The notes: generated from the letters alone by a model not told the origin. A stretch of 64,000 bases of DNA from Porphyromonas macacae DSM 20710 = JCM 13914 (GCF_000379945.1 NZ_KB904125.1:62001-126000); one strand, 5' to 3'; shown: positions 25,848 to 34,558, counted from the stretch's first letter. A program made the numbers and translations.

Positions 25848-26807
25848 ATGAAATCGATATATCATAAAATATGCTTAACGGCTATCCTTGCAGGGTGCTT
25901 AACCTTGTCTTCATGCCAAAAAGAACATTTGGCTTCGGATAGTGTAATTGACAGATATTACCCTCAAGTACCTGCGACCGAACTTGATCGTTGGGCGATA
26001 GATTCATTCAAACCCTACAATATACAGACACTTTACCGGTGGCAAAAAGAGCATTTACCCTCAGGCAGTTTTGGCATTCCTCCTAAAACCGAACAGGTAA
26101 AGCCTGTGCTTGAGGCTTTTAAGATGCTCTTGCTCGATTTGTACACTCTGGAGAAATCCGGCGGTAAAGATTTTTTCAGGGATAAAGGTCTTATTCGTAT
26201 CACTTTGTTGGGAGGCTTCGAAATGCAGGAGAATAAAGTGCTCATGAGGCTGTGGTATCCGCAGACCGCAAGTAATGAGATGTTTGCTTTTGATGTCAAC
26301 ACCTTTGATCCGTCGGATAAAAAGAATGTCTATCGGCTCATGCGTAGCCTGCATCATCAATTCGCTCGCCGGCTTATCGAGCATATTCCTTATAATCGGG
26401 ATGCTTTCCTTTCGATCAATCCCAAGGCTTATGGAGCTTTGCCTCTTGCTCCTTCTCCTGCCGATGTATATAGAAGAGTCGGCCTTAGCCCTTATGCTCA
26501 TCGGCGGGGATTCTATACGCTGTATTCTATGGCTTCGCCGGAGGATGAGTTTGCAGAGATTATCAGTACGCTGCTCTTGCATACGGCTGTAGAGCTCAAA
26601 GAAGCGGAGGGCACGGCCGCACGACCAATTTATCCGGAGCAGCCTGAATCTGTGCAGGAGGCCCGGGAAGCCTATCGTGTACTCAGGGAGAAACGTGCTT
26701 TTGTAGAGCGTTATTTCAAGCAGGATGTAGGGATCAGCCTTAGTCGCTTGCAACTCTTGAGCCTCAAACAGCTTGATACCTACTATAAGCTACATAAGAC
26801 CAAGTAA
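25848..26807 (+). CDS. Peptidase_Mx1-like lipoprotein with a degenerate zinc motif
   Basis: 319 aa with lipobox LSSC near residue 24. Bacteroidetes operons of this type encode a putative zinc-binding metallopeptidase at this place, with a HEFxH motif and a later EDFAE. Here the first motif reads HHQFAR (His170, Gln171, Arg174), lacking both the catalytic Glu and the second His, whereas SMASPEDEFAEIISTLLL (near residue 228) keeps the second block. I infer an inactive relative that may bind the ligand rather than cut it. Three bp separate it from the next gene. Confidence 0.7.
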   Translation: MKSIYHKICLTAILAGCLTLSSCQKEHLASDSVIDRYYPQVPATELDRWAIDSFKPYNIQTLYRWQKEHLPSGSFGIPPKTEQVKPVLEAFKMLLLDLYTLEKSGGKDFFRDKGLIRITLLGGFEMQENKVLMRLWYPQTASNEMFAFDVNTFDPSDKKNVYRLMRSLHHQFARRLIEHIPYNRDAFLSINPKAYGALPLAPSPADVYRRVGLSPYAHRRGFYTLYSMASPEDEFAEIISTLLLHTAVELKEAEGTAARPIYPEQPESVQEAREAYRVLREKRAFVERYFKQDVGISLSRLQLLSLKQLDTYYKLHKTK

Positions 26808-26810
26808 AGA

Positions 26811-27842
26811 ATGTATCCTATGATTAGAAATTTTTTGCTTTCGTTACCGTTATACGCTCTCCTTGCAGTAGGATGCAAGCAGGATAATGCTTTCGACCGT
26901 TCTCCTGCAGAGCGTATGGAGCGTCATATCGAGAATTTCAAACAAACACTCGTATCCGCACCTCACGGATGGCAATTGCAGTACTTTCCGAGAGTAGACT
27001 CTCTTCTTTTCAGAAACCCGTCGACTCGTTTGGACTGGACGGATGTAACCAAAGATAAATATGGTTACGGTGGCTACCTGATGCTAATTAAATTTGCAGA
27101 AGGCAATCGCCTTGAAATCAAGGCCGACCTCACCGACCGGCAAGCTAAAAATGTTACTTCTGCCGAGTATGATATTCGTTTGGGCAGTAGTCTTCAGCTC
27201 AGCTTTACGACTCATGCTCCCCTGCATGAGCTGGTCAACAGCGAGTTTGGCGGTGTATCGGACTTTGTATATCGTTATCGAGACTATTGGGGCAATCTTA
27301 TATTTACCACCGGGGTTTCGGATGATAGTAACAGACCTTACATCGTACTTTCTCCGCTCAAAACAGCCGAAGAATGGAAGAGTGGAGCCGAACAGGCTTT
27401 TGAGAATCGCAAATTTTTCGAGAGTATGGTGCATCCGCAGATCCGGATTCGTCGGGGAAGCAGGATCTTCTTTCAAAGCGATGTCCCTTTCAAAAAACCG
27501 GGAGACGAACAAAATAAAGAGAAAGAGCTTGAGCGAAATAGGCGACGGTACCATATATTCCTTTCTTATAGAGAGAAGTACGATCCGATATTCAGGGGCT
27601 ACAATGGTCTCGGATCGGGTTATACAGGTACCAAAGAGGGACTTTCGTTTAGACCCGGCTTTAGTTATGATGACAAGACTACTTTTTTCGATTTTGAACG
27701 CAAAGGCGATAAGTTTGTGGCTGAGCTTGTTTCAGTCTACGACCCATTGTTTCAGAAATTCCATTTCGAGAGCAAACATCTTTTCCCTGAAGGAGAACCT
27801 ACGAGCTATATAGCAGAGATCATAGATACTCACAAACAATAA
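26811..27842 (+). CDS. DUF4302-family lipoprotein
   Basis: 343 aa, signal peptide with lipobox AVGC near residue 21. The region FDRSPAERMERHIENFKQTL followed by SAPHGWQLQYFPR is the opening pattern of DUF4302 proteins, which are found in Bacteroidetes next to SusC/SusD, the Mx1-like protein and DUF4856. The rest is predicted beta-rich and charged. Probably a surface-exposed component of the capture complex; molecular role unknown. Separated from its neighbours by 3 and 11 bp, so co-translated. Confidence 0.8.
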   Translation: MYPMIRNFLLSLPLYALLAVGCKQDNAFDRSPAERMERHIENFKQTLVSAPHGWQLQYFPRVDSLLFRNPSTRLDWTDVTKDKYGYGGYLMLIKFAEGNRLEIKADLTDRQAKNVTSAEYDIRLGSSLQLSFTTHAPLHELVNSEFGGVSDFVYRYRDYWGNLIFTTGVSDDSNRPYIVLSPLKTAEEWKSGAEQAFENRKFFESMVHPQIRIRRGSRIFFQSDVPFKKPGDEQNKEKELERNRRRYHIFLSYREKYDPIFRGYNGLGSGYTGTKEGLSFRPGFSYDDKTTFFDFERKGDKFVAELVSVYDPLFQKFHFESKHLFPEGEPTSYIAEIIDTHKQ

Positions 27843-27853
27843 TAAACAACTCA

Positions 27854-28519
27854 ATGAACCGCATCAGAATATTTTTCTTATATGATCTGCCTTCGAGGCT
27901 TTCTTCAAGGATACCCGGGTTTCGATGGCGCAGAGTAATATCCTTGTGTTTTTTCTTAGGGATTATGATTTCATGCGGCAAACAGCCTGTGGATGAAAGC
28001 GACGAAGACTATCAGTCCCTGTTTCCTTTTCCCGGGATCAGCAAGCCCGAAACGTCATTTGAGGATATGAACGTAATGCCCTGTGATCCGGAAATGGCAC
28101 TCAGTGCTTATAAGTATCCGGGGGTAAATATCGAAGAGGATGCCCGGGACTATGTCGTAACGCTTCGATGCTCTTACACTCAACCTCCGGGCGCAGCTTC
28201 CGCCAACTATACGGTCCGGTACATCAGCCCGAACAAAGAGCTGGGTATTGCTACTTCCAATCCGGCAGACGATAGTGCTACCGATATTCTTACCGCTGAT
28301 AAAGAGTTGGTCAAGACTTTTACGGTTCGCTCGGGTTATCCTCTCTATTTGAGCGTCAATGGTGTCGCACCTCGTGGCTCGATGATTAAGGCCCGTATTT
28401 CAGCTAAATCGGTAGACGGCTTAGTTGTAGTACCTACGCTTTCTGTCGAACAGTCTCAGAATAAAGAAGGGCCGAACCCGATCCCGGCACCCTACTGCGA
28501 ATATATTATTCTACCATAA
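27854..28519 (+). CDS. Unknown lipoprotein of the iron-capture-like operon
   Basis: 221 aa. The lipobox MISC is at about residue 41, behind an unusually long basic lead (WRRVISLCFFLGIMISC), and no nearer start is obvious. The mature part is acidic at first (DESDEDYQ) and then beta-rich, with a repeated pattern of polar strands and a proline-rich end (PNPIPAPYCEYIILP). No family recognised. Its fixed place between DUF4302 and DUF4856 genes matches the hypothetical protein seen at this position in related loci, so I infer a role in the same surface complex. Confidence 0.75.
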   Translation: MNRIRIFFLYDLPSRLSSRIPGFRWRRVISLCFFLGIMISCGKQPVDESDEDYQSLFPFPGISKPETSFEDMNVMPCDPEMALSAYKYPGVNIEEDARDYVVTLRCSYTQPPGAASANYTVRYISPNKELGIATSNPADDSATDILTADKELVKTFTVRSGYPLYLSVNGVAPRGSMIKARISAKSVDGLVVVPTLSVEQSQNKEGPNPIPAPYCEYIILP

Positions 28520-28532
28520 GTCTTTCAATATA

Positions 28533-29702
28533 ATGAATTCAATTAATAAAGGTTTACTTTTTTGCTTTATATCGGGGATTTCTCTTGTTTCTTGCCAAAG
28601 ATCTCTTCTTCAAACGGTGGAGACCGGTGATTTGCAAATTGAGGAACAGGACCCGAAGTATAAGTTTACACGCAATCAGGAAAGCAGTGTAGATACGCAG
28701 GAGCCCGATTTGCTGAGCTCTACGCTTCGAGAGCTTCACGAAAGATTCTTTGATCAAGCTTATATAAGAGATCAGGAGCAGATGAATACGGTGCGTACGA
28801 TATTCGAACAGGGGCTTTATGGTTACGCTCCCAGGGACTATTTGGCCAAATCCGACTTGCATAGTGGCAATACTCGGCGGGTCAACTCCGACATCGATAA
28901 TTTGATTGCTTCCATAGCGTACATATCCGGTTTAGGATCGGAAAATCCTGCAATTCATCGTCGTCGAGAGGCTAAACCTTCCCAAACAGGGTACATCGAT
29001 GGCAGTCAGAGTGGCAGACTCACGTTTGTAGATGAATCGGGTTTGGTTGTCTCTCAGGCACTTAAGGGTTTCATCTTGGGAGCAATGAATATAGACCAAA
29101 TCCTCAATGTACATCTTGATGATCGGATTATTCTTGACAAAAGCATAGAAGCCGATCATGAAAACCAGGTGCTTATAAAGGGAGCTAATTATACGGCCCT
29201 TGAGCATCATTGGGATCTTGCCTATGGCTACTATATGCAGGGCATAAGAGCTTTGGCCTTGAGCGAAGGAATTATAGAACTCAGGGGAAGTGCCCGTAAG
29301 CTGGATTTGGCTTTTACCTTAGGGCGTATCGATATCAATTACCACTTGTATGATATGTTACCCAAACATGTACAGACCATCAGGCACGAGATCGCTCATG
29401 TTCTGATTGTCCGTTTGCAGCATTTGCTACTCGGAGGTAACACGATGGCTAACCTCTATGAATATCCTCCTTTTGCTTTTCCCATGCTCTCCGATGCTTA
29501 TGGTCTGATTTATGCCCTGCAGTTCCTCAAAGACAAGAATGGCAAACCCTTTATTTCCTATGATAAGGTGAAGAATCTTCAGAAAAGACTTCTCGGAGAA
29601 GGCGGTTTCTGGAATTATCAAAGGCTGATCGATAAAGAAACGAAAAAGGGAGAGTTAAACAAAATAATGAATGAGATAAAAGAACATGTCAAAATAAACT
29701 AA
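28533..29702 (+). CDS. DUF4856 (imelysin-like) lipoprotein with an HEIAH motif
   Basis: 389 aa with lipobox LVSC near residue 21. KGFILGAMNIDQILNVHL and YTALEHHWDLAYGYY are the family landmarks of DUF4856, a helical group related to imelysin-type iron-regulated proteins; the EHHWD block holds candidate metal ligands. A further RHEIAHVL at residues 284-291 fits the zinc-protease motif HExxH. That motif may be chance, but in this operon the Mx1-like neighbour has lost its own HExxH. Likely an outer-membrane-anchored protein involved in iron handling. 13 bp after the previous gene. Confidence 0.8.
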   Translation: MNSINKGLLFCFISGISLVSCQRSLLQTVETGDLQIEEQDPKYKFTRNQESSVDTQEPDLLSSTLRELHERFFDQAYIRDQEQMNTVRTIFEQGLYGYAPRDYLAKSDLHSGNTRRVNSDIDNLIASIAYISGLGSENPAIHRRREAKPSQTGYIDGSQSGRLTFVDESGLVVSQALKGFILGAMNIDQILNVHLDDRIILDKSIEADHENQVLIKGANYTALEHHWDLAYGYYMQGIRALALSEGIIELRGSARKLDLAFTLGRIDINYHLYDMLPKHVQTIRHEIAHVLIVRLQHLLLGGNTMANLYEYPPFAFPMLSDAYGLIYALQFLKDKNGKPFISYDKVKNLQKRLLGEGGFWNYQRLIDKETKKGELNKIMNEIKEHVKIN

Positions 29703-29737
29703 CCTCCCTTAAAACAATAAAGTAATAATTAGTTAGA

Positions 29738-30898
29738 ATGATGAAAAAGATTGTATTGGCATTGGCTTTGGGATGCTTGCTCATCCCCAAAAATCTTTTG
29801 GCACAAGAGGACAAAAACCTGTGGTATAACCCCGGGTTTGAACTTTTTAGAAAAAACCATCCTGAAAAACTGGATCGTTGGATTATTCCGGAAACAATTG
29901 TCGGCCTGAAGCCTAATCCTCCTATCGTGAAAGATAATCCGCATGGAGGGAAAAATTGTATCGAGATAACGCCCGGAGGTCAGGAAGGAAGACTCGGGAT
30001 GTATGATAAAGATTGGGATTTTGATCAGAAATATGAGGCCAAGGATGGTGACACCTTTATCCTCTCTTACTGGCATCGTGGAAATCTAAGCAAAGCCAGT
30101 TTGCCTGTGGAGATAAGATATTATAATGCAGCCGGGGGGTATAACTCATTAGGAAGTAAAACCATTGAAAACTCCGTGGTCAAACCGGGGAATAACTGGC
30201 AGAAACATACTGTGGTTATTAAGGTAAGTAAGAGCGATTTGCGGCCTGAAAAGCAGGGTGAGGAAATTGCGTTTATCGATATTAAACTACGTCTGCCCAG
30301 CAGTATTACTTTTGGTAAAAAACCCGGTAGTATTTTCCTTGATGACTTTTCACTCGTGAAAAAAGCGGTAGAACCGGATGTCAATCTCAATACTCCCGTT
30401 GTTAAGGAAAACGCCTTCCAAAGAGAGATTGAACTCTCTTGGAGCAAAGAGGATGACAGAGAGGTTTCCTTTGAGGTTGTCGTAGACGGCCGAGCACCGA
30501 TTACTGTCAAAGAGTCTCACTATATTTTGACAGGTTTAACACCTAAAACATCCTACAAAGTGAAGGTTAGGGCTGTCAAAGGAAAACATCACTCAGAATA
30601 TAGCCGGGAGTTGAATATCAAGACCGATAGTTTTAATAAAGAAGACAACGACATCACACGTCTGCCTTATCTGCGCACGTTGAATAAGATTGGTACGGCA
30701 CCTCGAACGCTTAACCTCTTCTACTACGATTTGTATAATGCTTCAGCCAATTTTACCTATTGGATCGACGGTGTGAAGGTAACACCAGAGGGCTATCAGT
30801 TGAAATTCCCCAGAAAAGGGAAACAGGAGCTTAAGATATTAATCGACGAGGGAGCCGATAAGGTATGGACTTTGACCTATAATCTCGATGTGATTTAA
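29738..30898 (+). CDS. Secreted protein with jelly-roll-like and fibronectin type III domains
   Basis: 386 aa with a signal peptide ending LLAQ. Residues about 25-200 (NLWYNPGFELF..., FILSYWHRGNL, GSIFLDDFSLVK) look like a CBM4/9/22-type galactose-binding jelly roll. Residues about 215-295 (REIELSWSKEDDREVSFEVVVDG, TGLTPKTSYKVKVRAVKG) form one fibronectin type III domain. A short beta-rich C-terminal domain follows. No lipobox and no obvious type IX C-terminal signal. It follows DUF4856 by 35 bp, probably in the same transcript. Such architecture suggests binding to a glycan or host glycoprotein; that is inference. Confidence 0.65.
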   Translation: MMKKIVLALALGCLLIPKNLLAQEDKNLWYNPGFELFRKNHPEKLDRWIIPETIVGLKPNPPIVKDNPHGGKNCIEITPGGQEGRLGMYDKDWDFDQKYEAKDGDTFILSYWHRGNLSKASLPVEIRYYNAAGGYNSLGSKTIENSVVKPGNNWQKHTVVIKVSKSDLRPEKQGEEIAFIDIKLRLPSSITFGKKPGSIFLDDFSLVKKAVEPDVNLNTPVVKENAFQREIELSWSKEDDREVSFEVVVDGRAPITVKESHYILTGLTPKTSYKVKVRAVKGKHHSEYSRELNIKTDSFNKEDNDITRLPYLRTLNKIGTAPRTLNLFYYDLYNASANFTYWIDGVKVTPEGYQLKFPRKGKQELKILIDEGADKVWTLTYNLDVI

Positions 30899-30946
30899 TG
30901 GCAGGCCTTGGATATGACTATTTTTAATCAAGAACAAAGGAACAAA

Positions 30947-31849
30947 ATGAAACGTATACTTTTTTTCACCGTATTGCTGGCAATTGGGATTATATCCTGT
31001 AAGAAAGATGAACCGGCTCAGATAATTCCGGAAATCAAAATAGGAGAGAATATAACAGAAGTTGTATTGGAGAAGGAGACAACTCGTGATATTGCTCTTT
31101 CCGGCGGAAATGGCAAATTTTCTGCCACAGTTAAAGATTCCAAAATACTTGAAGCTAAGATCGACGGAACTTATCTCAAACTCAAGGCGCTCAACTATGG
31201 CGAAACGACTGTATCGCTCAGATCTCATGACCGCCGGAAGACCTTGACGGTCAAGGTGGAGAGAGCTGAAATCAATATTTCGGAGCAGGAGATTCGTCTC
31301 TATCCGGGACAGGAACGTCAGGATATCAGAATTATCGGAGGTGGAGACGATGCCGAAGTCGAAGCCCTGAACACAGAGGAGGCTATTGTCTACGAATGGG
31401 ATGCTAAAACCGGCAAGCTCAAACTCAGAGCGAACCACGAAGGTGAGGCCAAGCTCATTTTCAAAACCAAGGATAATAAACCGTCTAAAGAGCTTAAGAT
31501 CGTTGTTAAGGCTGAAAATAATGTGTCTGAGCAAGTCGGTTTCTATACAACGACAAGTAAAACCCTTAGGCCTTATTTCCCTGTGGTGATGCATGCTTAT
31601 AGAGCAGGCAAAATGGCCTGGATCTCAAATTCGCCAAGTTTGCAATTCGACCAGAAACGCGTGTTGATTCCTCTTGTTGCTGCTCCTCAGAAAGGTCAAA
31701 CGGTCACTTCTAAGATCACTTTTGTTAATGTAAGCGACAAGTATACGACCGGCGAATATTCGCTGATCGTGGAAGAAGTCGTAGAAGCTAAAAAACTGGT
31801 TACGCTCAGGGGTAAAGGAATCAAACTGGTTATACCTTACGGTAATTAA
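30947..31849 (+). CDS. Lipoprotein with Ig-like beta-sandwich repeats
   Basis: 300 aa from ATG 30947 (MKRILFFTVLL...), which gives a clean signal peptide with lipobox IISC; the longer frame from 30908 would bury it. Two Ig-like segments follow: about residues 30-105, with LSGGNGKFSATV, LKALNYGETTVSL, and about 105-190, with LRANHEGEAKLIFKTKDN. They resemble bacterial Ig-like (Big_2-type) repeats. The C-terminus is an uncharacterised beta-rich domain. Last gene of the operon; a long hairpin terminator lies 84 bp downstream. Confidence 0.65.
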   Translation: MKRILFFTVLLAIGIISCKKDEPAQIIPEIKIGENITEVVLEKETTRDIALSGGNGKFSATVKDSKILEAKIDGTYLKLKALNYGETTVSLRSHDRRKTLTVKVERAEINISEQEIRLYPGQERQDIRIIGGGDDAEVEALNTEEAIVYEWDAKTGKLKLRANHEGEAKLIFKTKDNKPSKELKIVVKAENNVSEQVGFYTTTSKTLRPYFPVVMHAYRAGKMAWISNSPSLQFDQKRVLIPLVAAPQKGQTVTSKITFVNVSDKYTTGEYSLIVEEVVEAKKLVTLRGKGIKLVIPYGN

Positions 31850-31932
31850 GTTCTGCAGAACCGGAGTCAAGCCTAACATATAGGAGGTGTTTCAAAACTC
31901 CATTCTCCCTAAATCAACTATCATTTGTAAAG

Positions 31933-31984
31933 AACAATCGCTATCAAAGAGCTAAAAACTCAATGATAGCGATTGTTTTATTTG
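31933..31984 (+). terminator. Terminator of the iron-capture-like operon
   Basis: AACAATCGCTATCA and TGATAGCGATTGTT are perfect 14-bp inverted copies with a 17-nt loop that can itself pair (GAG/CTC), followed by TTATTTG. Confidence 0.75.
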
Positions 31985-32037
31985 ATTAGAAAGGGCGGTA
32001 ACTATCGATATGAAAGGAAGCTTCTCCCAATTCCATG

Positions 32038-32052
32038 TTTTGACACAGCCCC
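32038..32052. repeat. Half copy of the GGGGCTGTGTCAAAA hairpin repeat
   Basis: TTTTGACACAGCCCC is identical to one arm of the hairpins at 42470-42502 and 44998-45035, but the partner arm is missing. It lies just past the LRR gene on its 3' side. Confidence 0.55.
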
Positions 32053-32062
32053 ATATTTTTAT

Positions 32063-33580
32063 TTACATCTCAATGATTTGATCGAAACGATTCCATCCGG
32101 GTGCAGCTTTGTAAGCCTGTTTGCTACCACGGGGAACACGGAGTGTGATTTTCGACATATCCTGGCCGTAAGTGAAAGATCCGGCTTTGGGAGGAACCGG
32201 ATTCAAAGAGACTATTTCTCGCAAGCTTGAGCAGTCTACAAAAGTTCCGGAGCCTATTCTTTTTACATTTCTGCCGAAAGTTACCTTTTTTACTCTTCCT
32301 GCATAGCGGAGGAGCTCTCCTTCAATGTCTGTCACGCTGTCGGGTATGGTTAATTCTTCTACATTGCAGAAAAGGAATGCAGCTTGTCTGGTTATTCTGA
32401 CGGTGTTGGGGATAGATACCTCTGTTATCCCTTTCACGGCAGAAAAAGCGCCATAGTCGATTTCTTCGACACCGTGCGGTATGGAATACTGCTTGTTGCT
32501 GTTATTTGCTTTTGGGCAGGCAATGAGTTTTTTCATATCTTTTGAAAAAAGAACACCGTTAAGAACGGTGAAAAACGGATTATTATCAGCTACCCTGATT
32601 TTTTTCAATGAATAGGTATCCGCAATAAAGCCCTTGCCTGTCTTGGAAACACTGCCTCCGATCATTATCTCTTCCAAACCGAGAGCAGAAACGAATGCAA
32701 ACTTTCCGATCGATTGAACGCTGTTGGGTATATCGATCTTCTTTAAATCTTCAGCCCTTTCAAAAGCCCTGTCTCCTATCTCGACAAGCGTACCGGGGAG
32801 TATCACTTCGGAGAGATCGCTTCCATGAAAAGCAGAAGGAGCAATATGGGTTACACCTTCCGGCACTACGTATTTACCGGTTCTCTTTGCAGGGAAAAGA
32901 ACGAGGGTCTTTTTGTCTTTGGAAAATAAAACTCCGTCAACTAATAAATAATGATTGTTCTGACCCGAAAGAATGATTTTCTTCAAATCATAACTCCTTA
33001 TGGCTCCTTCCATTTTAGATACATTCTTCGAAATCGTAAGCTCTTGCAGAGAAAAACACCAGGTATTGAAAGGCTTCAATGTGGTGACACGGTTGCCGAG
33101 AATAAGTTTTTTTACACCGGCTCTATGTTCGGAACTGCTAACAACCTTTACTTTGGCCAGATTGCAGTCGTTATTCATATCCACAACGGTTTCTTTCCCC
33201 GGCCAGTCAAAAAGAGTTGCCCCATCATCACTGATTTTATAAGATGATTTCGGATAACCGCTGTCTGCTTTTGCAAAAGCGACTGTAACATTCAGCGTTT
33301 TGCTCTCTTTCATTTTAATACGGTACTCCGGTGTACTCTGATTGACAATGGAATCGTTCAGAGTCCAGTAGCAAACCGTATAATTGTTTTCGGGAAAGGC
33401 TTTGAAAACAATCTCTTTGTCATTTGCTACGGGAGATCCCGGGGAAATAATGGCTCCGTCTACTGTGGCACCGACTGTTCCTCCGCCGTTTTCTACACTG
33501 AAAGAAACGACACCGCAAGCCGATAGAAAACCCGCGGTCAACATGCAGAATAAAAATTGTTGTAGTTTTTTTGTTTTCAT
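32063..33580 (-). CDS. BspA-like leucine-rich-repeat lipoprotein
   Basis: 505 aa with lipobox LSAC near residue 22. Residues about 28-105 resemble the small beta-grasp repeat seen in Listeria-Bacteroides surface proteins (GGGTVGATVDG..., KAFPENNYTVCYWTLN). The rest consists of TpLRR/LRR_5 repeats with the pattern SLxxIxIPxSVxxIGxxAF, for example LKKIDIPNSVQSIGKFAF and VEELTIPDSVTDI, closing with a VPRGSKQAYKAAPGW motif usual at the end of such proteins. BspA-like proteins bind host matrix or mediate coaggregation. It is convergent with the iron operon and has its own promoter. Confidence 0.9.
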   Translation of the reverse strand: MKTKKLQQFLFCMLTAGFLSACGVVSFSVENGGGTVGATVDGAIISPGSPVANDKEIVFKAFPENNYTVCYWTLNDSIVNQSTPEYRIKMKESKTLNVTVAFAKADSGYPKSSYKISDDGATLFDWPGKETVVDMNNDCNLAKVKVVSSSEHRAGVKKLILGNRVTTLKPFNTWCFSLQELTISKNVSKMEGAIRSYDLKKIILSGQNNHYLLVDGVLFSKDKKTLVLFPAKRTGKYVVPEGVTHIAPSAFHGSDLSEVILPGTLVEIGDRAFERAEDLKKIDIPNSVQSIGKFAFVSALGLEEIMIGGSVSKTGKGFIADTYSLKKIRVADNNPFFTVLNGVLFSKDMKKLIACPKANNSNKQYSIPHGVEEIDYGAFSAVKGITEVSIPNTVRITRQAAFLFCNVEELTIPDSVTDIEGELLRYAGRVKKVTFGRNVKRIGSGTFVDCSSLREIVSLNPVPPKAGSFTYGQDMSKITLRVPRGSKQAYKAAPGWNRFDQIIEM

Positions 33581-33689
33581 GAATTTTTAAGTTATTATTT
33601 GAACTTTTCGGAAACGACTTTTTAGTTAGACTGTTGTGCAATTTACGGACAATAAATATATCTCTTTACACTGCTAATCAATCAATATA

Positions 33690-33697
33690 CAAAGATA
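33690..33697 (-). promoter_or_regulatory. Promoter -7 box of the LRR lipoprotein gene
   Basis: Minus strand reads TATCTTTG, an exact TAnnTTTG match, about 110 bp before the ATG. Confidence 0.45.
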
Positions 33698-33728
33698 TAA
33701 TTTCTCTTTTTTAGATGTAAAAAACATT

Positions 33729-33741
33729 GTGCACGTTGCAC
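33729..33741. promoter_or_regulatory. Short inverted repeat between the LRR and recombinase genes
   Basis: GTGCACGTTGCAC is a 5-bp inverted repeat with a 3-nt spacer. It could be an operator for either divergent gene; nothing more can be said. Confidence 0.25.
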
Positions 33742-33855
33742 TTGATACCACAATTTTCAAAACCCGAAAATCAAGCAGCCTTAAATCTTTCTATTGAGTG
33801 ATTGGATATCGGTTCATATTTTTATCAAGTCAAACCTGTTACAGATACAACTATT

Positions 33856-34506
33856 ATGATATACGGATATATTAGAGTAAGTAGCGATAAACAGACAGTA
33901 GAGAATCAACGCTTTGAGATTACTAACTTCTGCGAAAGACAAAAGCTCGTGATTGACGATTGGATAGAGGAAACCATCAGTGGCACCAAGAATTATAACA
34001 AAAGACAGCTTGGTCGCCTCTTAAAGAAGATTGGCAAAGGTGATATTATCATCTGTAGCGAACTCTCCCGGCTCGGTCGCAACCTCTTTATGATTATGGA
34101 AATCCTCAACATTTGTATGACGAAGGAGTGTCGTGTGTGGACAATCAAAGACAACTATCGTCTTGGTGATGATATCCAGAGCAAAGTTCTCGCCTTTGCC
34201 TTCGGTCTCTCAGCTGAGATTGAGCGCAATCTCATCAGTCAACGGACAAGGGAGGCCTTGGCACGTTTGAAATCTGAAGGGAAACCCATTGGACGTGGTG
34301 CAGGAAAGCGTAATAATAACCTTAATGCGACTTGTGTTGCTAGACATCAATACATATTGAAACAACTAAAATTAGGCATAAGCATACCAATAATCGCAAA
34401 AAGAATAAAGGTAGCAAGGGGTACTTTGTACCGTTATCTTGCTTATACAGGCATACGGCAACCAACAAAATCATACAATGGCAGGTGGACACGAGGAATC
34501 TATTAG
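33856..34506 (+). CDS. Serine recombinase (DNA invertase, Mpi/Hin-like)
   Basis: 216 aa from ATG 33856; the longer frame from 33802 adds an unconserved lead. The resolvase domain starts MIYGYIRVSSDKQ, with the catalytic serine at position 9, and continues with LSRLGRNLFMIMEIL and AEIERNLISQRTREAL (the long E helix). The C-terminus has a helix-turn-helix GISIPIIAKRIKVARGTLYRYL. Size and domain order are those of small invertases that flip DNA between inverted sites. Its stop codon is 4 bp from a 17-bp inverted-repeat copy bounding a 1-kb segment with methyltransferase C-termini, so it most likely drives inversion of that segment. Confidence 0.93.
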   Translation: MIYGYIRVSSDKQTVENQRFEITNFCERQKLVIDDWIEETISGTKNYNKRQLGRLLKKIGKGDIIICSELSRLGRNLFMIMEILNICMTKECRVWTIKDNYRLGDDIQSKVLAFAFGLSAEIERNLISQRTREALARLKSEGKPIGRGAGKRNNNLNATCVARHQYILKQLKLGISIPIIAKRIKVARGTLYRYLAYTGIRQPTKSYNGRWTRGIY

Positions 34507-34510
34507 TAGG

Positions 34511-34527
34511 GTCCACTTTTTGAAGAC
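34511..34527 (+). repeat. Left inverted repeat of the invertible segment
   Basis: GTCCACTTTTTGAAGAC, exact inverse of 35507-35523. Sequence on both sides differs between the two copies, so identity ends sharply. The 17-mer has partial internal dyad symmetry (GTC..C.....G..GAC), as serine-recombinase sites do. Confidence 0.9.
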
Positions 34528-34558
34528 TGACCCAAAAGCTCGTTACCAAGGATACACG

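Noticed and set aside
34439-34510. Start codon for the silent methyltransferase cassette
   Set aside because: The first 24 codons overlap the recombinase gene in another frame and have no counterpart in the expressed protein; homology begins exactly at the repeat.
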